NCBI GenBank assembly: GCA_013205085.1 | Contig: JABMLH010000001.1 | Coordinates: 930,001-994,000, forward strand | DNA from: Microbacteriaceae bacterium VKM Ac-2854 | GTDB lineage: Bacteria > Actinomycetota > Actinomycetes > Actinomycetales > Microbacteriaceae | Length of the DNA stretch: 64,000 nt | Direction of reading: 5' to 3' | Shown: positions 53,401 to 61,383 of the stretch, one piece after another | Layout: the number at the start of each line of letters is the position of its first letter | How positions within the stretch are numbered: position 1 is the first letter of the stretch | Made by a program: the position numbers and the translations under genes | The notes under the pieces: model-generated | What the model was told of the DNA's origin: nothing | What the model saw: only the letters and a program-made list of their open reading frames with translations | Databases searched by the model: none

Positions 53401-54158
53401 ACGGGCGGCAGCACCACGGGGCCGGGCACCCGGGTGACCACGTCGATCAGCTCGCGCCGCGACTCGGCCGCGAGCCGGAACGCCCCGGCGCCGGCGCTCG
53501 CCGCGATCAGCGCCCGCGCGGCCGAACGCGCGCCGAACCGCGCCTCGAGGACGGCGGCGGAGGCGCGCATCCGGGCGGCGCTGCGCAGCCCCGCGGCCGT
53601 GCTCGCGCTGACCCGGGTCACCTCGAGCGGGCGCCAGAGCGTCGCCTGCTGCACGGCGTGCGGGGCCACGGCCAGCGGCAGCGTGCGCAGCGCCTCCAGC
53701 AGGCCGGCGGCCGTGTACGGGATGCGCTCGTCGCTGATGCGGAACACCAGCCGGCTCGCCCCGGCCAGCCGGATCTGCACCGGTGGTGGCAGCACAGCAT
53801 CCGCGGCCGATTCCGTATCCGGATCCGTCGGCTGGCCGGGCGACGGGGTGAAGTCGCCGACGCCCATTCCGGTGATCTGCTCGAAGAACGCCCGCTCGTG
53901 CAGGTGCTGGCCGCCGAAGATCACGCGGAGGAATCCCTCGGCCGCGTCGTCGGAACGGCGCAGCGTGTCGCCGTCGAGCACCAAGCCGACGAAGGAGAAG
54001 CGCAGCCGGAGCAGGTCGCTCGGCCGGAGCAGGGTGAGCCCGGGCAGGCTCTCGTGCACACCGTCGACGTCGATCAGGCCGAGATCGATCGGCGTGAAGA
54101 CGAAGCGCTCGGTGAGGAGCGCACGGAAGGCGGATGGATCGAGATCGCGACCGGCCAT
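50403..54158 (-). CDS. Giant protein of unknown function, 1251 residues
   Basis: No family is recognised. The start at 54158 follows CGGAG; a longer upstream frame has no ribosome site. The N-terminal half contains the striking segment LSLQEWTHNAALGRDSSVKV and VYAGFLWPLLHPASLVKVTE. Residues about 785-910 are an Ala-rich helical, possibly coiled-coil stretch. Residues about 920-1210 are repetitive beta-strand sequence rich in Phe/Gly/Ala (GGGFFAVVIT, FEFGAAIELNFGVASGSVSV, ASIEIYLELSYE). The tail has three cysteines. No signal peptide or membrane helix was seen. It is the upstream gene of a two-gene operon with the 1459-residue protein. Confidence 0.75.
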   Translation of the reverse strand: MAGRDLDPSAFRALLTERFVFTPIDLGLIDVDGVHESLPGLTLLRPSDLLRLRFSFVGLVLDGDTLRRSDDAAEGFLRVIFGGQHLHERAFFEQITGMGVGDFTPSPGQPTDPDTESAADAVLPPPVQIRLAGASRLVFRISDERIPYTAAGLLEALRTLPLAVAPHAVQQATLWRPLEVTRVSASTAAGLRSAARMRASAAVLEARFGARSAARALIAASAGAGAFRLAAESRRELIDVVTRVPGPVVLPPVPRAPSPTETAIELPWRLQLSPHRGAAFAHRSAAPPEGRVELWHTRLGNRSDDPVDRGEGEGGGVDESARDDRTVRAVCARDFDETPGFGFDATATAVLPEADQTQDRPNWRSPLSSRDRMMLVHESANFHLRRDRLRYTPPSVAVDRLMLSSLGGWLSSRFETEPPDGALSLQEWTHNAALGRDSSVKVVYAGFLWPLLHPASLVKVTERKVRDGVASLFQRMYVVVREPERSYGATGETAGDVRIDLGMMLTSVRILTVSTPDLDLPVDHSPGIGGVLFTPTVNGVPFRFRMLGVDLDGHLLEFDGPLVFAEYDHNAYSAADPLGSPLTKTIAFYAPIAPSFDFRGQKVAYAASANADDTSLATRSMTFDVIATTGTLARPQSQARVEPILREARTIVPAMSALAGANASVAVRFPAEYLSKGFAGNAAEVFLQLAAPAALNFSTQSDRSGGFVAPSLDVSALSRSLGPVGGPVADLVAGGPAFDIAKYFPSSAKLFGLVSLAELIPSDLDTLPRFVAQGLDAAGMLTANLAQLQQTAVWLAAQPSAVAARLQETATAAEALLAAVTGLADDGVPIDDRIAAVEAAVPGLRGALGALSTELAAADALLRADREALTATAQRLLDQLGATAAETQALLAALRLLASGGTLPETVRARLDWSTPLRPWPAGDPIFAPRDGTGSLTLAVDLQAPTRPGGEASALVTCAISPFELRLIGGADPFITLSFEKIEFSAVPGSKTDVNVVFTADRGVRFGGPLSFVETLREIIPFDGFSDPPYLDVSASGIKAGFDLAIPTVAMGVFSLSNIVFSAAFEVPFVGESIAVRFAFSSREDPFRLAVAFFAGGGFFAVVITPNEVRELEAAFEFGAAIELNFGVASGSVSVMAGIYFRLRTENGVTSALLAGYFRARGEVDVLGLITASIEIYLELSYETSTGKAVGRASISVEVSVCLLSFSVSISCEKKFAGSSGDPTFAEVMGVHPAAPAEPRPWDDYCDAFAD

Positions 54159-54268
54159 AACAACGCTCCGGGATCGACACTGATGCGGGAGAGGATGCTC
54201 CACTCGGGAGCGCGGCGTGCGGTTCTCATTCACCCACTCGGCGGGCCCGGCGTCAATGCTGCGCTCTG

Positions 54269-55732
54269 TCACGTCTTCGCCCGGGGTCTCGGTCGGGGTG
54301 GTGGGTCGGGGTCTTCTGGTCTTCCGGTGAGTCTTCGGTGGGGGTTGCCCATCGGTCGTGGTGTGCGGTGCGGGTCGATCACGAAGGGTGGGATCAGGTG
54401 CGCGCGCAGGCCCTGCGCGGTCATCTTCATCACGATCTCCCAGCCGGTGTTCGCGTGGACCACGTGGTGGTGAAAAGCGCATAACGGCACCCCGTTGTCG
54501 ACGCTGGTCCTGCCGCCGCGGGAGTGCCAGTGCACGTGGTGCGCTTCGGTCCATGCGGGTGGGGCGGTGCAGCCGGGCCAGGCGCAGCCGCCGTAGAGGG
54601 CAGCGAGGAGCTTCTTCTGCGCGGGCGTGAATTCGCGCACGGGCCGGCCGAGGGCGTCGGTGAGGTTGCGGTTGCCGAGGATCGCGAGGCGCACCTCCCC
54701 GTGACACCGCAACCGCCGCACCGTCGCCGCCGGTACCGGCTCCTCCGTGTGGTCCAGGTACGCGGGCCCGGTCGCGTCGTCGTCGAGATCGGCGGCGTTC
54801 ACGTACGCGGTGATCTGCGGCGTCGCCCCGGCGGGCGCCTCGGACGCGGCGCCGGCGACGACGAGCGCGACGACCGTGTCGAGTACCTTCTGCCCGTGCG
54901 TGCGGTCATCCCCGAACACCTCTCCCTCCGCCGCTTCACGGGTGTTGTCGCCGTCGCGGAACGCGGGCTTGCGGGGGCTGGTGTGCGGGGACAGCGACGA
55001 TTTGATCGCCGCGGCCTGCTCCGTCGTCACCGTCAACACGAGCGTCTCCGTGCCGGTCTTCCCTTTGCGCCACACCGCGTTGCGGAGGTGGAACGCTTCC
55101 TCCTCGCTGGGCTCGAGCCCGTCGGGGTCCAACCGGGCTCGCCACGCGAGGGCCTGGATCTTCACCAGCTCCGCCGCTATCCCGGTCCCGGTGACGGCGC
55201 CGTGCGCGTTCGCGTCCCCGGCCGGGTCGGTCGCGGATTCCACGATCGCCTTCTCCGCGACCGCGAGTTCGTCGGGGTGGATCCGCGCCGCGGACCCGGA
55301 CAGGGTCGACACGAGCACCTCCGCGGCGTCCGCGTGCATGGTCCCGGCCAGTACCGCCTGCCCCATCACGGGGAACAGTGCGGGCGCGCCCCAGCCGCTG
55401 GTGACCGCTTTGCCCATCCCCGCCTGCCCGAGCCGGATGCGTCGCCCCGCGGTCGCTTCGGAGGATCCGGTGAGCATCGCCAGCAGTTGCTTCCCGGTGC
55501 GGACCCCGTGCCGCAACGCGAGCGAATCCATCCCCCGCTCGACCTGGCAGGCCTCCTCGATCGCGCCCGCCGCCCCGATCGCGCCGCCGACCACGGCCCG
55601 CTCCAGCCCTCCCCACGCGACCGCGAGTTCCATACGCTCGTTCTCCGTCAGCCGCCCCCACTCGATCGAGGCGACCTCATCACGCACCTGCGCCGCCAGA
55701 GCGGCGATGCGAGGGAGAAGGGTTGGAGTCAT
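54269..55732 (-). CDS. DUF222 / HNH endonuclease signature protein
   Basis: The 487-residue protein has an N-terminal DUF222-like helical region and a C-terminal HNH nuclease fold with zinc ligands. The latter reads CAWPGCTAPPAWTEAHHVHW, then GVPLCAFHHHVVH. Such genes are repeated in many actinobacterial genomes; they are suspected mobile or homing-type nucleases, but their role is not settled. I chose the ATG at 55732 because a perfect TATAAT box lies seven bases upstream, implying a leaderless transcript; an ATG at 55786 is possible. A palindromic repeat lies upstream. Confidence 0.85.
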   Translation of the reverse strand: MTPTLLPRIAALAAQVRDEVASIEWGRLTENERMELAVAWGGLERAVVGGAIGAAGAIEEACQVERGMDSLALRHGVRTGKQLLAMLTGSSEATAGRRIRLGQAGMGKAVTSGWGAPALFPVMGQAVLAGTMHADAAEVLVSTLSGSAARIHPDELAVAEKAIVESATDPAGDANAHGAVTGTGIAAELVKIQALAWRARLDPDGLEPSEEEAFHLRNAVWRKGKTGTETLVLTVTTEQAAAIKSSLSPHTSPRKPAFRDGDNTREAAEGEVFGDDRTHGQKVLDTVVALVVAGAASEAPAGATPQITAYVNAADLDDDATGPAYLDHTEEPVPAATVRRLRCHGEVRLAILGNRNLTDALGRPVREFTPAQKKLLAALYGGCAWPGCTAPPAWTEAHHVHWHSRGGRTSVDNGVPLCAFHHHVVHANTGWEIVMKMTAQGLRAHLIPPFVIDPHRTPRPMGNPHRRLTGRPEDPDPPPRPRPRAKT

Positions 55733-55738
55733 ACCCCC

Positions 55739-55744
55739 ATTATA
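55739..55744 (-). promoter_or_regulatory. Perfect -10 box (TATAAT) before the HNH gene
   Basis: TATAAT on the minus strand ends seven bases before the ATG at 55732. In GC-rich DNA this is a strong promoter element and points to transcription starting at the ATG. Confidence 0.6.
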
Positions 55745-55810
55745 GGTGACAAGTTCTAACGAGTCCAGCGTCTCGTCTAGATTCATTCGAAGATACGTTC
55801 AGCTTCACGG

Positions 55811-55997
55811 GGCGCTCCCTCCTCCGCTGATCGAGTAGCCCAAGGCCGCCCGCGGCCGACGCGTATCGAGATCCTTGCGCCTGCTCTCAACGGTGGGTGC
55901 AAGGGTCTCGATACGCCGGTTCGCAGAGCGAACCGGCTACTCGACCAGCGGGGGGCGTCGCGTCCGCGAGGCGCTCCCTCCTCCGCTGATCGAGTAG
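55811..55997. repeat. 28-bp direct repeats flanking a palindromic element
   Basis: GGCGCTCCCTCCTCCGCTGA and the following TCGAGTAG occur identically at 55811-55838 and 55970-55997. The second copy begins a diverged version of the palindromic element, so the unit seems to have duplicated in tandem. Confidence 0.75.
55825..55950. repeat. 126-bp nested palindromic intergenic element
   Basis: The outer arms CGCTGATCGAGTAG and CTACTCGACCAGCG (one mismatch) enclose inner arms GCGTATCGAGATCCTTGC and GCAAGGGTCTCGATACGC (one mismatch). The inner arms are at 55861-55878 and 55899-55916. Small perfect hairpins lie inside. The form recalls REP/BIME or MITE-like elements. Confidence 0.7.
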
Positions 55998-56217
55998 TTC
56001 AGGGCCGCTTCAAATCACTGTCGGCATAGCCGTCGATCCGGTGGTTGAGTCTGCCGACTTGTCCTGAGCCTGTCGAAGGGAACCCGGCCGACGCGTGTCG
56101 GGATCCTGCACCTGCACTCAGCGATGGGTGTATCGAGTCCAGCAGGGCACTTCTATCGAAGTGGTAATCGGCTCGGCTCCGTCGTCTGCGTCCCGCCGCA
56201 CCGCTGAGACGGCGCAA

Positions 56218-56253
56218 CGAAAGAGGGCGCCCCCGGAAGGGCGCCCTCTTTCG
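56218..56253. terminator. Strong hairpin terminator of the sugar porter gene
   Basis: Perfect 15-bp arms (56218-56232, 56239-56253) of the form CGAAAGAGGGCGCCC surround CCGGAA, with a CTCTTTCG end. It lies 43 bases after the stop on the minus strand and has A/T-rich ends on both strands, so it may work both ways. Confidence 0.85.
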
Positions 56254-56295
56254 CGGCGGATCGCGGCGGCTCGTGGCGGAAGAGCCTCGGCGGAG

Positions 56296-57744
56296 TTACT
56301 TCTTGTGCACCGTGTAGATGGCGCCGGTGGTGACGTCCTCTTCGAGGGCCTCCAGCGTGCGGCCGCGGGTCTCGGGAACCGAGGTGTAGATGAAGATCAG
56401 CGTCAGGATCCCGATGCCGCCGAAGAGCAGGAAGGATCCGGTGATACCGACCCCTGCGACGAGCGAGGGGAAGTACAGGCCGAGGAACGCGTTCGCGATC
56501 CACAGGCAGAACACCGAGATGCCGATCGCGAAGCCGCGGATGAACAGCGGGAAGATCTCCGACAGCATCACCCAGATGGCGATGTTGAGGAAGGTCTGCA
56601 CCGAGCCGACGAAGAGCACAACGAGCAGCAGGATCACGTAGGGGCGGAATTCGTTGCCGGTCGGCAGCAGCGTCGCGGCAAGAGCGATGAGGAAGTGCAT
56701 CGAGGTCGTCAGCGAGAAGCCGAGCAGAAGGGTCGTGCGACGGTTCATGGTCTGCATCAGGCGCAGGGCGATGAGGCCACCGATCACAGCGATGACACCC
56801 GGGGCGACGTTCGCGATGAGCGCGCCCTGCTTGTCGAAGCCGGACTCGACCAGCACGGTCTGGCCGTAGTACATGATCGAGTTGATGCCGGTGAGCTGCT
56901 GGGCGACACCGAGGCCGATGCCGACCAGCACGATGCGAAGGATCCACTTGTCCTTCAGGGCACCCCAGGAGCCCATCTTGGTGGCCTTCTCCTCCTCGGC
57001 GAGGTGCTTCACATCGGCCATCTCGGCCTCCGCGCGGTCGACGGAGCGGACGGTCTTCAGTACGGCGAGGGCTTCGTCGTTGCGGCCCTTGGAGATCAGC
57101 CAGCGCGGCGATTCGGGGACGCGGAGCATTCCGACGAACAGGGCGATCGCGGGCACGGCGGAGACGGCGAGCATGTAGCGCCAGACGCCGCCGTCCTCGC
57201 TCCAGACGCTGCCGATGATCGCGTTGATCACGAAGGCGGCGAGCTGGCCGATCACGATCATCAGTTCGTTGCGGCCCGCGATCTTGCCGCGGATCTCGTG
57301 CGGGGCCATTTCGGCGAGGAAGACCGGGACGACACCGGAGGCGCCGCCGACGGCGAGGCCGAGCAGGATCCGACCGAAGACCATGACCTCGAACGAGGGT
57401 GCGAAGACGCAGGCGAGCGTGCCGAAGAAGAAGAGCAGGGCGAGCAGGATGATCGTCTTGCGGCGGCCCCAGCCGTCCGACAGGCGACCGCCGAGGATCG
57501 CGCCGAACGCGGCGCCGAAGAGAAGGGCCGAGGTGACGACGCCTTCCGTGAACGGGGTGAGGCCCAGTTCGACCGTCATCGGCGACAGGGCGCCGTTGAT
57601 CACTCCGGTGTCGTATCCGAAGAGGAGGCCGCCGAAGGTGGCGATCAGCGCGACGACTCCGAGGCGCTTCATGTGGGGACCCTCGGTGAGGGGCGGTAGC
57701 GGCACCGAGCTGGCGGCACCGTGTGAGGGCTTCATGGTGGTCAA
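56296..57744 (-). CDS. MFS sugar porter (SP family)
   Basis: The 482-residue protein has twelve helices and the sugar porter signatures [49 protein letters not shown] and [13 protein letters not shown]. It imports a sugar or polyol with protons. I chose the TTG at 57744, six bases after AAGGAG; the ATG at 57735 is the alternative. An operator copy lies directly upstream, and a GntR/UTRA regulator gene precedes it. With the Gfo/Idh/MocA enzyme it forms a small sugar or inositol-like uptake and oxidation cluster (inference). Confidence 0.9.
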   Translation of the reverse strand: MTTMKPSHGAASSVPLPPLTEGPHMKRLGVVALIATFGGLLFGYDTGVINGALSPMTVELGLTPFTEGVVTSALLFGAAFGAILGGRLSDGWGRRKTIILLALLFFFGTLACVFAPSFEVMVFGRILLGLAVGGASGVVPVFLAEMAPHEIRGKIAGRNELMIVIGQLAAFVINAIIGSVWSEDGGVWRYMLAVSAVPAIALFVGMLRVPESPRWLISKGRNDEALAVLKTVRSVDRAEAEMADVKHLAEEEKATKMGSWGALKDKWILRIVLVGIGLGVAQQLTGINSIMYYGQTVLVESGFDKQGALIANVAPGVIAVIGGLIALRLMQTMNRRTTLLLGFSLTTSMHFLIALAATLLPTGNEFRPYVILLLVVLFVGSVQTFLNIAIWVMLSEIFPLFIRGFAIGISVFCLWIANAFLGLYFPSLVAGVGITGSFLLFGGIGILTLIFIYTSVPETRGRTLEALEEDVTTGAIYTVHKK

Positions 57745-57768
57745 GAGGGACTCCTTCGTCGCCGGGAA

Positions 57769-57790
57769 TTTGTTAAGACAATACAACTAA
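57769..57790. promoter_or_regulatory. GntR/UTRA operator copy 1 (sugar porter promoter)
   Basis: The 22-bp site starts TTTGTTAAGACAATAC and ends AACTAA. It matches the site at 58635 in 20 of 22 positions and contains outer TTGT/ACAA symmetry. It lies 25 bases before the porter start. Confidence 0.7.
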
Positions 57791-57801
57791 ATGGGGCGGA
57801 G

Positions 57802-58614
57802 TCAAGGTTTCGCTCGCGATGTGCCGTCGAGTGGGGTCGTGGCCGCCGCTTCCGGAGCGTGCGGATGCAGCAGATCCGTCATGTCGAGGTCGGCGACGGT
57901 GATCGTCCGGGCGTGGATGAGCCGCACCCGGCTCGCGAGCCAGGAGGTCCGCGAGATCTCCACCAGCCGCCCCGTGAGAGCGGCGCGACTGACGGTGGTC
58001 ACCACGATCAGCGGGATGTCGAGGAACGAGTGCAGCGTCTTCGCCTCGGCGGCCGTGGTCATACCGACCTCGACCAGGCCCGCCTCCTCGACGGCGATCG
58101 ACTCGGGCGGCAGGGCGGCCAGTGTCGAGTCGGTGGAGTACCACGATTCGGTGATGGCGATCGGGATGCCGTCCACGACCTGCACGTGCCGCCCGTAGAT
58201 CGACGGCTCGCCCGCGGCCGCCCCGTCGAACAGTCGGGTGATCTCGACCGGCACCTGCTCGTTCGCCCGGGTCTCCAGCAGTTCGGACACGGCGCGGTGC
58301 CCGGTGCTGACGATCTGCTTGCGCCACGGTCGCCGGATGTCGAGGTCGCAGCGCACATCCGGCCGATCGCGCACGAACGTGCCGGCGCCCTGTCGGATGA
58401 CCAGATAGCCGTCGGCGACCAACTCGCGTGTCGCGCGCCGGACGGTGGGGCGACTCACGTCGTAGTAGGCGATCAGTTCCGCCTCCGACGGGATGCGTGC
58501 GCCGACGGCGAAGACCCCCGCCTCGATCCGCCGCATCAGGTCGCGGTGCACCTGCCCCCACGCGGTGAGGGCCGAGTCGTGTTCAACGACGAAAGGGGAG
58601 GGTGTGGCGAACAA
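57802..58614 (-). CDS. GntR-family regulator with UTRA domain (HutC subfamily)
   Basis: The 270-residue protein has a GntR winged helix (ARIPSEAELIAYYDVSRPTV, then RRATRELVADGYLVIRQGAG) and a C-terminal UTRA ligand domain. That domain is marked by SIYGRHVQVVDGIPIAITES and RIHARTITVADLD-like sequence. The start is TTG at 58614 after GAAGGA. UTRA regulators sense sugars, amino sugars or small acids. It sits between two nearly identical operators and probably controls itself and the sugar porter. Confidence 0.87.
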   Translation of the reverse strand: MFATPSPFVVEHDSALTAWGQVHRDLMRRIEAGVFAVGARIPSEAELIAYYDVSRPTVRRATRELVADGYLVIRQGAGTFVRDRPDVRCDLDIRRPWRKQIVSTGHRAVSELLETRANEQVPVEITRLFDGAAAGEPSIYGRHVQVVDGIPIAITESWYSTDSTLAALPPESIAVEEAGLVEVGMTTAAEAKTLHSFLDIPLIVVTTVSRAALTGRLVEISRTSWLASRVRLIHARTITVADLDMTDLLHPHAPEAAATTPLDGTSRAKP

Positions 58615-58634
58615 CGTTGTCCTTCGATGGCGGT

Positions 58635-58656
58635 TTTGTTACGACATTACAACTAA
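58635..58656. promoter_or_regulatory. GntR/UTRA operator copy 2 (autoregulatory)
   Basis: The site starts TTTGTTACGACATTAC and ends AACTAA. It lies 21 bp before the GntR gene and overlaps the stop codon of the Gfo/Idh/MocA gene. The near identity to copy 1 supports a common binding protein. Confidence 0.7.
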
Positions 58657-59714
58657 TTTGCCGCGCTCACGAGGATTTCCGGATCGAGGACGTCGACCGT
58701 GCGCTTCTCCAGCGCGGCCGACCGCGCGGCGTCGAGGACGGCGAGGGTGTGCAGCGCCGCGTCGGCCGGAACGGGGGAGTCGCCGCCGTTATCGACCGCT
58801 GCGGCGAATCGTCGGTAGAACTCGCCGTGATCACCCTTCGCCGACGCCACGATCTCGGCGCCGTCCGAGGTCCGCAGGACGCCCCAGTGCGCTTCATCGT
58901 CGTAGCCCCAGCTCACGGGATCGTCGGCGGGTCGACGGCCGGCGAAGATCGCCTGCGCCTGCACATCCGTGCCGGAGGCGACGTAGCTCCCTCCGCTGCC
59001 GTAGACGCGGAACTCGCGCTGCACCAAACGGTTCAGCTTCGTCGAGCTGACATAGGAGACGGCTCCGCCGACATGATCCAGCACCGCCACGAAGCCCGCA
59101 TCGGTGCGGTCCGCGGGATCCGCTTCCTCCGTCCAGTCCAGATGGCAGCTGACCCGCTCGACGCGGCCGAGCAGCCAGATCATCTGATCCACGGTGTGGC
59201 TGCCGAGATCGCGCAGCATCCCGCCCGCCGGACCGCGCAGCAGCCCAGGGGCGTCGTCGAGGTCGAAGCGCGAATGCACCCGCCAGATGGTGCCGAGGCG
59301 ACCGCTGTCGATCACGGCGGCCACCGTGCGCAGGTCGGCATCCCAGCGACGATTGTGGAACACGTTCAGGATCACTCCGGCCGCCGCCGCGGCGTCGACG
59401 AGTTCGCGCCCGGCTTCGGCGGTGGGCGCGAACGGCTTGTCCGCCACCACGTGCACCCCCGCCGCGATCGCCTCGAGTACGAGCGCGCTGCGCGTCTGCG
59501 GTGGGGTCGAGATCGTGACGGCGTCGACTCCGGCCGCGAGCAGATCGGTGAGGCTGTCGAAGACAGCGACGCCCGGCAGGTCGTTCGCTATCTCGTGCTT
59601 CTTCGCCGCGGAGCGGGCGACGATGCCGACCAGTTCGATCCCGGGCGTCGCAGCGATGAACGGCGCGTGGAAGTACCTGCCGCCGACGCCGTAGCCGACG
59701 AGTCCGAGTCTCAT
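58653..59714 (-). CDS. Gfo/Idh/MocA-family oxidoreductase
   Basis: The 353-residue protein starts with the NAD(P)-binding motif LVGYGVGGRYFHAPF, has the family's KP motif in VVADKPFAPTAEAG and the C-terminal region HSRFDLDDAPGLLRGPAGGM. It oxidises sugars, inositols or their derivatives. The start at 59714 is only two bases after the flavodoxin stop, so it is joined to the redox operon that precedes it. The neighbouring sugar porter and UTRA regulator support a sugar-like substrate (inference). Confidence 0.87.
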   Translation of the reverse strand: MRLGLVGYGVGGRYFHAPFIAATPGIELVGIVARSAAKKHEIANDLPGVAVFDSLTDLLAAGVDAVTISTPPQTRSALVLEAIAAGVHVVADKPFAPTAEAGRELVDAAAAAGVILNVFHNRRWDADLRTVAAVIDSGRLGTIWRVHSRFDLDDAPGLLRGPAGGMLRDLGSHTVDQMIWLLGRVERVSCHLDWTEEADPADRTDAGFVAVLDHVGGAVSYVSSTKLNRLVQREFRVYGSGGSYVASGTDVQAQAIFAGRRPADDPVSWGYDDEAHWGVLRTSDGAEIVASAKGDHGEFYRRFAAAVDNGGDSPVPADAALHTLAVLDAARSAALEKRTVDVLDPEILVSAAN

Positions 59715-59716
59715 GC

Positions 59717-60163
59717 TCAGGCGGCGACGCGGCTGGCGACGAGTTCCTGCACCCACTCGATCGCGGTGTCGTTCGGCAGCGAGCCGTCGCTCGCGTCGTG
59801 GCGGCCGTAGACGCCGACGCGCTGGGCGCCGAGCTCGGTGAGCTTCTCGTCGATGATCTCGCTGCCGTGGCTGTACGTCTCGTAGCTGGAATCGCCGAGG
59901 CCGAAGACGGCGTAGCGGAATCCGGTGAGGTCGGGCGTCTGCGCCACCAGTGCCGCGAAGAACGGGCGGGCGCCGGTGGGCAGTTCGCCGTCGCCGTGCG
60001 TGGAGCAGACGACGATGTAGAAGTCCTCGGCGGAGAGCTCGTCGAGTTCGAAATCGGTCATGTCCTCGACGCTCACCTCGCCGTCGATCTCACTCTCGAG
60101 GTCTTCTGCGACCATTTCGGCGTTGCCGGATTCGGTGCCGAAGAGGATGACGGTGCGGCTCAT
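59717..60163 (-). CDS. Flavodoxin
   Basis: The 148-residue protein has the FMN-phosphate loop FGTESGNAEMVAEDL at its start, STHGDGELPTGARPF and the FMN-stacking segment GLGDSSYETYSHG. Flavodoxins carry electrons in FMN. It overlaps the ferredoxin reductase-like gene by 4 bp, and the P450 is divergent, so it is the likely electron carrier to the P450 in place of a ferredoxin. The same arrangement is known for cindoxin in the P450cin system. Confidence 0.9.
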   Translation of the reverse strand: MSRTVILFGTESGNAEMVAEDLESEIDGEVSVEDMTDFELDELSAEDFYIVVCSTHGDGELPTGARPFFAALVAQTPDLTGFRYAVFGLGDSSYETYSHGSEIIDEKLTELGAQRVGVYGRHDASDGSLPNDTAIEWVQELVASRVAA

Positions 60164-61383
60164 GACAGTTCCTTCGTGGTGATGAGGTCGTGGAGGGTGG
60201 TCGGGTCGGTGACGATCGGGTCGGTGGGGGTTCCGACGGGCACGTCGGCGACGGCGACGTAGCCGGGTTTGCCCAGCGGGAGGGCTCCGGAGTCGACGGC
60301 GGCGCCGATCACGTCGGCCACCATGCGCGCATCCGCCCGGTTCTCCGGGATCGTGCCGCTCGGGCCGCGCCGGAGCCAGCCGACGCAGTAGAGCCCGTCG
60401 TCCAGGTAGCCGGTGCTCAGATCGGCGGACGCCGACTCGTGCTCGCCGCGGCGCACCGGAGCCGTCGCCGCCTCGGCGAAGCCGATGGCCGTGCAGACGG
60501 AATCGGTCTCGAGGGTGAGGGTGGCATCGCCGCCGTCGGCAGCACGAAAACGGATCCCTGAAACGGCGTCGGTGCCGAGGACCGCCTCGGGAGACCAGCC
60601 GAAGTGGAAGTGCACGGTCCGACGCGCATCGACCGGGGAGTCGGCGACCAGCCCGGCCACGGCATCCCGGCGGGCGCCGGCGCTCGGATCGGGTTCCGCA
60701 GCGCCGGCATCCGCGCCGAGGCCGTCCGCACGGAAGCGGACATCGGGGATCCGGCCCAGTTCGCGCACCATCGCGGTGTCGAACTTGGCCAGCGAGGGCA
60801 GGGAGCGTCCGACGATGTCGATGTGACGGACGGGCCGGATCGCGTCGACGACGGCCGAATCGATCTCGAGCCCGCGCAACGTATCCGGATCGGTGAGGAA
60901 GAGCCGCAGCAGATCGATCGAGACGTTGCCGTGGCCCACGATCGTGACGCGCTCGCCGAGCACGAGTCCGTCCGCGCTCTCGTCGGGGTGTCCGTTGATC
61001 AGGCGGGTCAGCCGGCCGGATCCGTACACCTGCGCCAGCTCGGCGCCCGGCCCCGTGAGTGGGCGGTCGGCGTACAGGCCGGTGGCCAGCACCACGATGT
61101 CGAAGGCCGCTCGGATGCGTTCGAGCGTCAGACCCGTGCCGGTGCCGATCTCGGCGCCGCCGACGAAACGGACGTTGTCGCGCTCGAAGAGTCGGTCGAA
61201 CTGGCGGGCGACGGCCTTGGTGCCGTGATGGTCGGGGGCGACCCCGTATCGGACGAGCCCGTACGGCAGCGTCAGGCGGTCGAAGATCGTGATCTCCGCG
61301 TCGCGCCAGCGCTTGCGCAGGAATTGGGCGGTGTAGCAGCCGGAGGGTCCGCTGCCGATCACGGCGATCGTCGGCGTTGGCAT
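60160..61383 (-). CDS. Adrenodoxin-type FAD-dependent NADP reductase
   Basis: The 407-residue protein has the FAD motif VIGSGPSGCYTAQFL and LTLPYGLVRYGVAPDHHGTK, which is typical of adrenodoxin reductase/FprA, followed by the NADPH motif VGHGNVSIDLLRLFL. It passes electrons from NADPH to a small carrier, here most likely the coupled flavodoxin (4-bp overlap). It is the first gene of the leftward redox operon facing the P450. Confidence 0.9.
   Translation of the reverse strand: MPTPTIAVIGSGPSGCYTAQFLRKRWRDAEITIFDRLTLPYGLVRYGVAPDHHGTKAVARQFDRLFERDNVRFVGGAEIGTGTGLTLERIRAAFDIVVLATGLYADRPLTGPGAELAQVYGSGRLTRLINGHPDESADGLVLGERVTIVGHGNVSIDLLRLFLTDPDTLRGLEIDSAVVDAIRPVRHIDIVGRSLPSLAKFDTAMVRELGRIPDVRFRADGLGADAGAAEPDPSAGARRDAVAGLVADSPVDARRTVHFHFGWSPEAVLGTDAVSGIRFRAADGGDATLTLETDSVCTAIGFAEAATAPVRRGEHESASADLSTGYLDDGLYCVGWLRRGPSGTIPENRADARMVADVIGAAVDSGALPLGKPGYVAVADVPVGTPTDPIVTDPTTLHDLITTKELS

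Larger units (their letters stand above)
55745..56295. other. Gene-free repeat region beyond the HNH gene
   Basis: This 550-bp stretch holds no convincing gene. It contains a 126-bp palindromic element (55825-55950), a 28-bp direct repeat, a degenerate second copy (to about 56140) and the terminator of the sugar porter. A TTGTCCTGAGCCTGTCGAAG segment at about 56058-56077 resembles dispersed intergenic repeats known from this kind of genome. Confidence 0.6.

Noticed and set aside
45989-54158. The giant gene pair considered as part of a phage tail or contractile injection system
   Set aside because: No sheath, tube, baseplate, spike or AAA ATPase gene is found in the neighbourhood, so the context does not support it.
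54159-54707. An upstream extension of the 1251-residue giant gene into the HNH gene region
   Set aside because: The extension is Arg/Pro-rich shadow of the HNH gene in another frame and lacks a ribosome site; the ATG at 54158 has one.
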